From: Lactiplantibacillus paraplantarum
GTDB taxonomy: Bacteria > Bacillota > Bacilli > Lactobacillales > Lactobacillaceae
Length of the DNA stretch: 64,000 bases
Direction: 5' to 3'
Assembly (NCBI RefSeq): GCF_003641145.1
Contig: NZ_CP032745.1
Coordinates: 1-64,000, forward strand
Shown: in pieces, positions 17,723-24,431 of the stretch
Layout of the letters: every line of letters begins with the position of its first letter
How positions within the stretch are numbered: the first letter of the stretch is position 1
Made by a program: the position numbers and the translations under genes
Notes under the pieces: model-generated
Told to the model about the DNA's origin: nothing
What the model saw: the letters and a program-made list of their open reading frames with translations, nothing else
Databases searched by the model: none

Positions 17723-18358
17723 ATGCAGCTGGTGGTCAAAGTAGGGGGCTGGTTGGGATTAATCCTAATTGAACAATGGGCCACCGGGGTGTGCTTAACG
17801 AGGCTGCAAGCTAGGTCCGGGGGCGCCACCATTTTCTTACTTGGTAGTGGCACACTGGTGTTAATGGTTTTGGCGTTAGGCCTGGGTTATGGTAGTCGTC
17901 AGGCCTGGTGGCGCCCCATTGATCATTGGCGACCGGTTCTAATTAATGGTGGCTGGGCTTTAGTTAGTCTGTTGGGGCTTAGCCTTATTATGATGACCAG
18001 TATGCACCGTGGTGGGCAGGATACTACCGCTAATCAACAAGTTTTAACCGACTGGTTGATTAGTTTGCGCGGGTGGCGTCAAGTTTGGTTGATCGGTCAA
18101 TTGGTCATTATTGCGCCGCTGATGGAGGAATTGTTGTTTCGAGGCTTATTTTGTCGCTGGTTTTTGGGGAACCATCAAAGCTGGCAAGCCATTGTTAGTG
18201 CCGGGGCTTTTGCGAGCGTTCATGAAATGCGGCTCAGTCTAAGTTGGTTACTGTATTTTGGGGCTGGTTTGATCTTAGCTTGCTTATACCAGCGGCAACA
18301 CGACTTGCGCCTTAATTTAGTGGTGCATAGTTTATATAATGGCTTGAGTTTGATTTAG
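17723..18358 (+). CDS. CPBP family intramembrane metalloprotease
   Basis: A 211-residue polytopic membrane protein with the CPBP/Abi signature: EELLFRGLF near residue 137 and the second motif FASVHEMRLS near 165, then a third conserved His in VVHSLYNGL near the end. Such proteins act as membrane proteases or immunity factors, often near bacteriocin or signalling genes. Here it follows the relaxase directly (GGGGGCGG ribosome site inside the relaxase end). ATG 17723 is chosen over the longer frame. It could process a membrane component of the transfer system, but this is a guess. Confidence 0.82.
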   Translation: MQLVVKVGGWLGLILIEQWATGVCLTRLQARSGGATIFLLGSGTLVLMVLALGLGYGSRQAWWRPIDHWRPVLINGGWALVSLLGLSLIMMTSMHRGGQDTTANQQVLTDWLISLRGWRQVWLIGQLVIIAPLMEELLFRGLFCRWFLGNHQSWQAIVSAGAFASVHEMRLSLSWLLYFGAGLILACLYQRQHDLRLNLVVHSLYNGLSLI

Positions 18359-18370
18359 TTCCAGGGTGGG

Positions 18371-18413
18371 GTTGGGCTAGACTAGGGTGTTATTTAAATC
18401 CTAGCCGTCCCGT
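18371..18413. repeat. 43-bp structured element, copy 2
   Basis: Matches 2007-2049 at 36 of 43 positions. In this copy GGCTAG and CTAGCC form a perfect 6-bp stem inside a GGG/CCC outer stem. It lies just after the CPBP gene, upstream of the toxin promoter region. Confidence 0.55.
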
Positions 18414-18478
18414 AGACCACAAATAAAGTCAGATAGACATTATGAACAAGCAATTAAACAATGGATAAATTAGCTAAA

Positions 18479-18533
18479 ATGCACGCTGTGAATACCGTAG
18501 TATCGGTAGTTACAGCGTGCATTATGTTATACT
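18479..18533 (+). promoter_or_regulatory. Nested inverted repeat and -10 element before the type I toxin RNA
   Basis: ATGCACGCTGT (18479-18489) and ACAGCGTGCAT (18512-18522) are perfect inverted repeats, with an inner TACCG/CGGTA pair. A TATACT -10 element follows at 18528-18533, so the right arm overlaps the -35 region. This is the arrangement of an operator over the toxin mRNA promoter. Confidence 0.5.
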
Positions 18534-18587
18534 ATGCTAGTAGAGAAGTTAAGGCGGTGGCTATTTCCAGTATTGGAGGTGGTGCTT

Positions 18588-18596
18588 ATGGTGTAA
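18588..18596 (+). CDS. Two-codon leader ORF in the toxin mRNA
   Basis: GGAGG at 18575-18579 stands eight bases before ATG GTG TAA (18588-18596), a minimal reading frame of two codons. It probably serves as a ribosome standby or stalling site in the toxin leader and does not make a product. Whether it is used is unknown. Confidence 0.35.
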   Translation: MV

Positions 18597-18638
18597 ACCT
18601 AATAAGCCAACCCAAATTCCAGGAAAGGAGTAGCCCAA

Positions 18639-18764
18639 GTGTCCGTGTCGGACGCTTTACAATTAATGCTGGCTTTCGGTACCTTTATCGTAGCCTTAAT
18701 CGCATTAATTGTTGAGCTGATTAAAAGTCAGCAAAAAATAGCCGCCTTAGCTCTGGCAAGCTAG
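18639..18764 (+). CDS. Holin-like type I toxin
   Basis: A 41-residue peptide starting at GTG 18639 after AAAGGAG: SVSDALQLMLAFGTFIVALI then a second hydrophobic run ending in LIKSQQK. This is the pattern of the small 'putative holin-like toxin' peptides of lactobacilli and enterococci, single membrane helices that disrupt the membrane when overproduced. The 5' leader segment 18550-18566 is complementary (14 pairs with a 3-base bulge) to 18736-18749 near the end of the frame. Such end-to-end pairing blocks translation in Fst and AapA-type toxin mRNAs. It probably stabilises the plasmid. Confidence 0.75.
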   Translation: MSVSDALQLMLAFGTFIVALIALIVELIKSQQKIAALALAS

Positions 18765-18850
18765 CGGCTATCTAGTCTAAAATTTGTCACCGTCTTAAAC
18801 GGCTCTACACGGGAAGTCTTGTGCAATCAGGACTTCCTTTTTCTATAATT
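18733..18850 (-). ncRNA. Antitoxin RNA antisense to the toxin mRNA 3' part
   Basis: On the minus strand the hairpin 18738-18771 (ATAGCCGC/GCGGCTAT) is followed by six T, a terminator inside the toxin 3' end. Upstream on the same strand are a small hairpin CCGTTTAAGACGG, a 5' hairpin GGAAGTC/GACTTCC (near 18812-18837) and an AT-rich TAGAAT -10 candidate near 18855. This fits a convergent antitoxin RNA overlapping the toxin mRNA. The 5' hairpin could alternatively be the plus-strand terminator of the toxin mRNA, since T5 follows it on the plus strand. Confidence 0.55.
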
Positions 18851-18869
18851 TATTCTACCACAAAAATTA

Positions 18870-19045
18870 AAAAACCGCTCGTAATGAGGATTGCGAACGG
18901 TTCGAGGAAACTATGTGATGAAAATTGATTAGGTTATATACCGCAATGCCAAAACAGGAGAAGCTTTGGCACTCTTAAAGTAACGTATATTGGAAAATTT
19001 AGCAATCAATATACAACCGGTTACTCGCAATAAATATTTCAGTGG
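18870..19045 (-). ncRNA. Tandem small RNA, unit B
   Basis: Minus-strand unit starting near GAAATATTTATTGCGAGTAA (about 19041) and ending with the terminator CCGTTCGCAAT...ATTACGAGCGG plus six T (18870-18901). It shares its start, its TAGT-TTCCTCG segment and its terminator design with unit A. The 5' segment ATTGCGAGT can pair with the terminator's left arm. No ORF is seen. See findings. Confidence 0.5.
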
Positions 19046-19066
19046 CTAAAAGGTAGTTCTAAGAAC

Positions 19067-19235
19067 AAAAAGCCACTCATAATGGGGGTTATGAGTGGTC
19101 GGAGTAGACTATATAGTACATAGGACTAATCTTTGTATCAAAAGGATTACCTTGGAGAAGTAATATTAATACGACTGTTACTTTAGTACAGTGCAAGCCG
19201 TAATGCAAGCATCGTTACTCATAACAAATATTTCT
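19067..19235 (-). ncRNA. Tandem small RNA, unit A
   Basis: Minus-strand unit starting near GAAATATTTGTTATGAGTAA (about 19233) and ending with CCACTCATAAC...TTATGAGTGG plus T5 (19067-19098). The 5' segment GTTATGAGT is perfectly complementary to ACTCATAAC of the terminator, so the RNA can adopt two exclusive folds. A possible promoter TTGTCA-17-ATTAAT lies upstream on the minus strand, overlapping the start of topB at about 19287-19312. Confidence 0.5.
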
Positions 19236-19306
19236 TGAGGGTGAGTTTAATGCTACGGCCGCCAAGCTGGTAAGCTGGGACTAAATTAATGTTAGGAGTG
19301 CAAATT

Positions 19307-21469
19307 ATGACAACGGTAATTTTAGCAGAAAAACCCAGCCAGGCCCGGGCATATGTGGCGGCCTTTCAAAAGAGTCAGAAAAAGTCGGGTTACTATGAGG
19401 TTAGTGATCCAGTGTTACCCAATGATACGCTAGTGACACACGCGTTGGGTCATTTGGTCGAACTCGTCCCGCCAGAAAAATATGATGCGAAGTATCGCAA
19501 TTGGGCTTTGGCCAACTTACCAATATTTCCAACCACCTATCAATTCGAAGTTATTGCGGACAAGCAAAAGCAGTTTCAGGTGGTTAAGACGTTATTAAAT
19601 CGGGCCGATACGATTATTGTGGCTGGTGATAATGGTCGTGAGGGTGAAAATATTGCTTGGTCGATCATGAAACAAGCTCAAATTGATGTCGAACACAAAA
19701 CGATGCAACGGTTGTGGATCAACAGTTTGGAAAAAGAAGCGATTATCGCGGGCTTTCGCAATTTGAAAGATGGGTGGCAATTTTATCCGAATTACCAAGA
19801 AGCCCAGACCAGACAGATCAGTGATTGGCTCGTTGGCATGAATGCTAGTCCGCTGTACACCTTGTTATTACGGCAACATGGGTTGTCGGGGGTGTACGCC
19901 ATTGGCCGCGTCCAAACGCCAACGCTCTATATGGTCTATCAAAGAGATCAACTGATCAAAAACTTTAAACCGGAGCCCTACTTGGAGCTAAATGCTGAAA
20001 TTTTAGCCAATCAGCAAAAATTCGAGGCAAAATTAGACCCCTATCAGCGCTTTAAAGACGAAAAAGGATTAACGATATTCATGCAGGCTAAAAGCGTTCA
20101 GCGGGGCCCGCAGACAGCTTTAATAAAAGATGTCCAAAACATCGTCAAAAAGACCCCTAGTCCACGGCTGTTTTCACTATCTAGTCTACAAAGTGCGGTT
20201 AACCAACGGTTTCATGCGAGTGCGAGTGAAACCCTAGCGGCGGTGCAGGCCTTATATGAAGCAAAGTGGTTAACTTATCCGCGCACTGATAGTGAGTACC
20301 TTACGCAGCAAGAGTTTGACTATTTGGCGGCGAACCTGGATCAGTACCAAGAGTTATTGCCTGAAAAAATGGCTTTACCACAGACCACGCCGCAAAAGCG
20401 CTATGTCAATGATCAGAAAGTGACGGAACACCCCGCGATTATTATGACGAAAGTGGTGCCTAGTTCAACTCAATTGGCTAAATTACCCGTCTTACAACGC
20501 CAGGTCTATGACTTGGTGTTAAAAACCACGTTAGCCATGTTTGCGGGGCCTTATGAGTATACAGAAACGACCATTATAACGCAGGTCGGACAGGCACTGT
20601 TTAAATCAGTGGGCAAAGTCCCAATCAATCCTGGTTGGCGACGCCTATTCAAGACAAAATCAGTTGAGCAGGGGAAAGACACACTACCCGTGGTCACGCC
20701 TGGTCAAACGGTACAAGCTGTCTTAACCACCCCGACGAAACAGACCACCCCACCGAAGCCGTTTACCGAAGGGACCTTAATTACAGCCATGAAAACGGCC
20801 GGCAAGACTTTGGACGCAGACGAAGCGGCGGTGTTAAAAGCTGTCGAGGGAATTGGCACCGAAGCTACGCGTGCCAATGTGTTAGAAACGCTGAAGCGTC
20901 GGCACTATTTAGTTACGAATAAAAATGAGTTACATGTTAGTGGCACTGGTGTGACACTGTGCCAAGCGGTGGCATTAGAACCATTGTTAACGAGTCCGTC
21001 GATGACGGCTAAATGGGAACTAGCTTTAAAAGAAATTGGTGAGAAAAAGCGCACGCCCGAAAACTTTTTAGGCCAGATTAAGTTGTTAATCCAAAAATTG
21101 CTTAAAGAAGTTCCCGAGCAGTTTGCCCAGAATGCGGACTTACAGACGCAATTGGTGGCCCAACAACAGGTAGAACAAAAACAGCAAGCGCAGGCCGCTG
21201 TTGGGGTTTGTCCAATATGTAAAACGGGTGAGATTTCAGATCGTGGCAAGTTTTATGGGTGTTCAAATTACAAAAATGGCTGTAAGTTTACGTTGCCCAA
21301 ACAATGGAGTGGCAAAAAATTGCCAATAAGTGCCATCAAGCAACTGATCAAGACTGCTGAAACGGCCCAACTCAAAGGTTTTAAGAGTAAGAAAACGGGA
21401 AAAACATTTAGTGCCAAGTTGAAGTTAGAAGCTGGCAAACTAAAATTTGATTTTGATAAGTACAAGTAG
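19307..21469 (+). CDS. topB: DNA topoisomerase III
   Basis: A 720-residue type IA topoisomerase, usual for conjugative Gram-positive plasmids (TraI/TrsI in staphylococci). It relaxes or decatenates plasmid DNA during replication and transfer. The Toprim domain starts ILAEKPSQARAYVAAF with the acidic motif AGDNGREGENIAW near residue 106; the active-site Tyr is in WLTYPRTDSEYL near 325. The C-terminus has a zinc ribbon (CPIC ... GCSNYKNGC, about 637-665). ATG 19307 is preferred to 19289 because AGGAG sits nine bases before it. The gene is intact. Confidence 0.93.
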   Translation: MTTVILAEKPSQARAYVAAFQKSQKKSGYYEVSDPVLPNDTLVTHALGHLVELVPPEKYDAKYRNWALANLPIFPTTYQFEVIADKQKQFQVVKTLLNRADTIIVAGDNGREGENIAWSIMKQAQIDVEHKTMQRLWINSLEKEAIIAGFRNLKDGWQFYPNYQEAQTRQISDWLVGMNASPLYTLLLRQHGLSGVYAIGRVQTPTLYMVYQRDQLIKNFKPEPYLELNAEILANQQKFEAKLDPYQRFKDEKGLTIFMQAKSVQRGPQTALIKDVQNIVKKTPSPRLFSLSSLQSAVNQRFHASASETLAAVQALYEAKWLTYPRTDSEYLTQQEFDYLAANLDQYQELLPEKMALPQTTPQKRYVNDQKVTEHPAIIMTKVVPSSTQLAKLPVLQRQVYDLVLKTTLAMFAGPYEYTETTIITQVGQALFKSVGKVPINPGWRRLFKTKSVEQGKDTLPVVTPGQTVQAVLTTPTKQTTPPKPFTEGTLITAMKTAGKTLDADEAAVLKAVEGIGTEATRANVLETLKRRHYLVTNKNELHVSGTGVTLCQAVALEPLLTSPSMTAKWELALKEIGEKKRTPENFLGQIKLLIQKLLKEVPEQFAQNADLQTQLVAQQQVEQKQQAQAAVGVCPICKTGEISDRGKFYGCSNYKNGCKFTLPKQWSGKKLPISAIKQLIKTAETAQLKGFKSKKTGKTFSAKLKLEAGKLKFDFDKYK

Positions 21470-21473
21470 TAGT

Positions 21474-21522
21474 AAGCCTCTTTGGTTAGCACAAGTTACA
21501 GTGTTGATTAAAGGGGCTTTTT
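21474..21522 (+). terminator. Terminator after topB
   Basis: AAGCCTCTTT and AAAGGGGCTT form a 10-bp stem with one G-T pair and end in T5. It closes the topB transcript. Downstream, AGGAGG before a 15-codon frame at 21564-21611 may be the remnant of a lost gene. Confidence 0.75.
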
Positions 21523-21626
21523 GGATTTGAAATCTCAAAATAATAAGTACAGGAGGTTAATGAATGTTACAGGATACTTGGAAGCCGTTACAAATATTAA
21601 CGCAGAAATAATTAGGAGATGAAAAA

Positions 21627-21929
21627 ATGACAGCAGAAGAGTATAAAAAAAATATACTTAGCAGTAAAAAAACGACGGTATTACAAGTTATGCCTGGTTG
21701 GTATTTAACAAATCAAGGCATTGATTGGCCTGGTTGGAGTTTTTTTGCTGATGATTTCACTAAAGATGAAGTGTCTATTACAACAAACTTAGCCAAAGTA
21801 ATGCATTTTGATTTTGAAACTCGGACAGATCCGACCTACAGATTTGCTAAACAAGTTGTTCGTAATTTTAGTGAAAGTCAATTTATCAAAGTATCTATTA
21901 AACTTGTTCCATATGAGGAAAACAATTAG
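21627..21929 (+). CDS. Hypothetical 100-residue protein
   Basis: A small soluble protein with many aromatic residues (PGWYLTNQGIDWPGWSFFAD near residues 23-42). TTAGGAG precedes the ATG. Base composition is more AT-rich than topB, suggesting later acquisition. No family recognised. Confidence 0.6.
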   Translation: MTAEEYKKNILSSKKTTVLQVMPGWYLTNQGIDWPGWSFFADDFTKDEVSITTNLAKVMHFDFETRTDPTYRFAKQVVRNFSESQFIKVSIKLVPYEENN

Positions 21930-21959
21930 TGCCAAGTTGAAGGTAGAGGAGGAATCATA

Positions 21960-22589
21960 TTGAATAGCAAGAAGAAGATAGTGCGGATTATTGGTGGTAC
22001 AGCGCTTTTGCGACGAATCTTAGTGTTTCTATATTTATACGGCATAATAATTTTCGCGCTATTAATCGGTGGCGCTTCAGTCCTAGTTGCTTACGAAAGA
22101 CAGCCAGAAAGATTATTCTTTCAAACATTAACCTATGCGTTAATTTTCTTTCTGTATATGACCATGTTGTTGCTAGTACTGCGTTTTTCGGTATTACCTT
22201 ATCTCAAAAGACGTGTTTGGAAGGAAATAGCCAAAGATATAGAAACTCAAGTTTTGAGGGACAATGACGGTCATTTATTAGAAGTTAAGCGGCTCAAAAA
22301 AGATAGTGAATGGCGACAGTTAGTTTGGCCTTATCGCGAGGCTAAAAAGCGTGAGAAACGTATGGGATTACCAATGATTGATGATGGTAAAAAGTGGACT
22401 CGAAAAAAGGCTATTGCAGTTCGCAACAAAGATTTGCAAGAACGGTATGATTACGCAGAAAAGCATAGTTTAGCCTATGCAGCACCTTTTTACCTAAGAT
22501 GCTATGGGATGCCTGAAATATTAGAACCGGAATTTGTAGGCGTTGAAGCTGATGAAGATTGCGAGTATCTAGAACATAAGCAGGATTAA
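21960..22589 (+). CDS. Hypothetical membrane protein
   Basis: A 209-residue protein starting at TTG 21960 after GGAGGAA. Two hydrophobic segments (about residues 20-45 and 55-85) are followed by a basic, then acidic, cytoplasmic-type domain (about 90-209). No enzyme motif is visible. It follows the preceding small gene by 30 bases and may share its operon. Confidence 0.6.
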   Translation: MNSKKKIVRIIGGTALLRRILVFLYLYGIIIFALLIGGASVLVAYERQPERLFFQTLTYALIFFLYMTMLLLVLRFSVLPYLKRRVWKEIAKDIETQVLRDNDGHLLEVKRLKKDSEWRQLVWPYREAKKREKRMGLPMIDDGKKWTRKKAIAVRNKDLQERYDYAEKHSLAYAAPFYLRCYGMPEILEPEFVGVEADEDCEYLEHKQD

Positions 22590-22614
22590 CAAATCATTAA
22601 TTAACAGGTTTCAA

Positions 22615-22664
22615 CCTCTTTTATCAGTAGTAAGTATCCTTACTGGTAAAGGAGGTCTTTTTTT
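22615..22664 (+). promoter_or_regulatory. Terminator hairpin that contains the next gene's ribosome site
   Basis: A 15-bp stem pairs CCTCTTTTATCAGTA (22615-22629) with TACTGGTAAAGGAGG (22641-22655), including two G-U pairs, followed by T8 and the ATG at 22665. The right arm contains AAAGGAGG, the ribosome site of the Toprim gene. The hairpin can therefore both end transcription and hide the ribosome site. Confidence 0.75.
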
Positions 22665-23630
22665 ATGGCGTTAGAACTTGCGGATTACGTTAGCTATGCT
22701 GGGTTGCCCTTTAAACATGAAGGCCGGTATTTACGCTCACAAGAACACGATTCATTAATCATTGATACCCGCAAAAATTACTTTATTTGGAACAGCCAAG
22801 GGTTAGCTGGTAATTTGAGTCAATTCATTAAGGCCTATTACGGTATTAGCGATCGCGAAATGCACTTTAGACTCAAAGCGTTTACCAAGACTAATCCCCA
22901 GCAGAAAGTCGCAGTGAAAGCTGACTATACCACGAAGTCAGCGGTAGGACCGGTAGCGCCGTTAGATGCGGCTGGCATGGCTTATCTGACGCAGTATCGG
23001 CATCTGGATTCACGCTTAATTACCTTTGCCGCGCGGCAAGGCCTATTAGGCAGTGATGGCTACCATAATGTGATTTTTAACTGGTTTGATGCAGCTGGCA
23101 TCTTGGTGGGCCAAGATGTGCAAGGCACGGTGATCAATCGACAACGTTACCCCAAACATGGCTCGTTAAAGCAGATTAAAGCCGGTTCCAAGCCTCATTA
23201 CGGATTTAATGTTCGGTTTAGAGGGCCGTTTAGACACTTGTACGTCTTCGAATCACCAATCGATTTACTGTCGTACTGGCAAATGTACGCCCGGGAGTTA
23301 AGCGGCAGTCAGTTACTGAGTTTGAGTGGGGCCAGTGCCAAGATACAGACCATTAATGATTATCTGCTCACCCAACCGGCGTTACCGGCCTATTTACATT
23401 TGGCACCGGACAATGATGTGGCAGGGCGCGCCTTGATTGAAAAATTCCAACACATGCGGCTAATCACGCCCCACCAAACGTGTCAAAACTTGGTGGAATG
23501 GTCAGGGGCCAAGGATTGGAATGCCCAATTACAACCGGCTAAGGCTGGACCGTATACCAAATTGACCTTTGATATGCAAACTTTTGATCAATTTCAATTA
23601 TTTAAAAAATTAAGGGAGTGTTTATCATGA
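22665..23630 (+). CDS. DUF3991/Toprim domain protein
   Basis: A 321-residue protein resembling the Toprim part of plasmid primases. The N-terminal half carries the DUF3991-like segment (YLTQYRHLDSRLITFAARQG near residue 104). The Toprim acidic residues are in LYVFESPIDLLSYW near 190 and LHLAPDNDVAGRALIEKF near 245. A zinc-finger CHC2 motif is absent. Probably acts on the single strand during transfer or vegetative replication, as such proteins do in mobile elements. Its expression is likely limited by the hairpin covering its ribosome site. Confidence 0.75.
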   Translation: MALELADYVSYAGLPFKHEGRYLRSQEHDSLIIDTRKNYFIWNSQGLAGNLSQFIKAYYGISDREMHFRLKAFTKTNPQQKVAVKADYTTKSAVGPVAPLDAAGMAYLTQYRHLDSRLITFAARQGLLGSDGYHNVIFNWFDAAGILVGQDVQGTVINRQRYPKHGSLKQIKAGSKPHYGFNVRFRGPFRHLYVFESPIDLLSYWQMYARELSGSQLLSLSGASAKIQTINDYLLTQPALPAYLHLAPDNDVAGRALIEKFQHMRLITPHQTCQNLVEWSGAKDWNAQLQPAKAGPYTKLTFDMQTFDQFQLFKKLRECLS

Positions 23631-23821
23631 GTAGTCGACGTTCACGTATCGTTGATATTAAAGCAGAACAAGCTCGTCTGCTAAAGGCTCAAGCAGCGTT
23701 TAGAGCCCAAGAAGACGCGTTACAAAAGGAAACTGGACGGTTAGTAATTGAAGCCAAAGGTTTTACGAGCACTAAACAAGTTGAGCAATGGTTATCACAA
23801 CTGAAAGAACGGGGGTTATAA
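23627..23821 (+). CDS. Hypothetical 64-residue helical protein
   Basis: Starts at ATG 23627, overlapping the previous stop, with AAGGGAG upstream. It is highly charged and helical (IKAEQARLLKAQAAFRAQ), with no known motif. It is followed two bases later by the next ATG, so it belongs to the same operon. Confidence 0.6.
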   Translation: MSSRRSRIVDIKAEQARLLKAQAAFRAQEDALQKETGRLVIEAKGFTSTKQVEQWLSQLKERGL

Positions 23822-23823
23822 GC

Positions 23824-24429
23824 ATGTCAATCACAACGATTAAACTAACGGGGATTACCTGGGGAGCAGGCCAAGATCTTTGCCTGAATGGGCAATTAAT
23901 TCCTTTAGAGACTCCGGTTGAACTGATTTTTAAAAAACCGGTTGATCAAGCGCTGGTTGATCAGGTTTTACAAGCTTTGCAAGAAAAACAGGTGTTGACG
24001 CTAACTGGTGAGGCACGGGAAAAGATACCAGCAGGGACAAATGAATTAGTTAATAATCAGCCTAAAATGGCACCAGACCAGAGAACCGAACCGGCTACCA
24101 GCACTGATCAAATCGATAAAGATAAGCCAGGAGAACACTTACAGTCAGTTGACGAAACCCAAGACTTTGACCCGGAAAAGGTTGGAACTGCGGTGGCAGA
24201 TCACCTGGCTAGCGCCACTAAAGTGGATCAAGCGACTCCTAAGTTAAATGTGCCATCAGCGTTACCAAGTCATGGGCACCCCCAACCATTTACGGCCACT
24301 GATTTTGAACAACAACCGACTAATCAACAAACTGTTAATCAGCCGACAATATTTGGCGCCGATGGTGACAAATTAACCCGTGAAGAGGTTGATGGCACGC
24401 CAGAATCAGATTCACTACCGGGGTTATAG
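23824..24429 (+). CDS. Hypothetical 201-residue protein with disordered tail
   Basis: An N-terminal globular part (residues 1-65; GITWGAGQDLCLNGQL) is followed by a long Asp/Pro/Thr/Gln-rich tail with no predicted fold. It is located between the Toprim gene and the AAA+ ATPase, with 2-base spacing to the latter. It might be an adaptor or substrate of the ATPase. Not recognised. Confidence 0.6.
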   Translation: MSITTIKLTGITWGAGQDLCLNGQLIPLETPVELIFKKPVDQALVDQVLQALQEKQVLTLTGEAREKIPAGTNELVNNQPKMAPDQRTEPATSTDQIDKDKPGEHLQSVDETQDFDPEKVGTAVADHLASATKVDQATPKLNVPSALPSHGHPQPFTATDFEQQPTNQQTVNQPTIFGADGDKLTREEVDGTPESDSLPGL

Positions 24430-24431
24430 TC

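Noticed and set aside
18461..18715. 84-codon ORF overlapping the toxin region
   Set aside because: It covers the operator, promoter and leader of the toxin RNA and has no ribosome site.
21564..21611. 15-codon ORF after the topB terminator with a good ribosome site
   Set aside because: Too short to support as a gene; noted only as a possible remnant.
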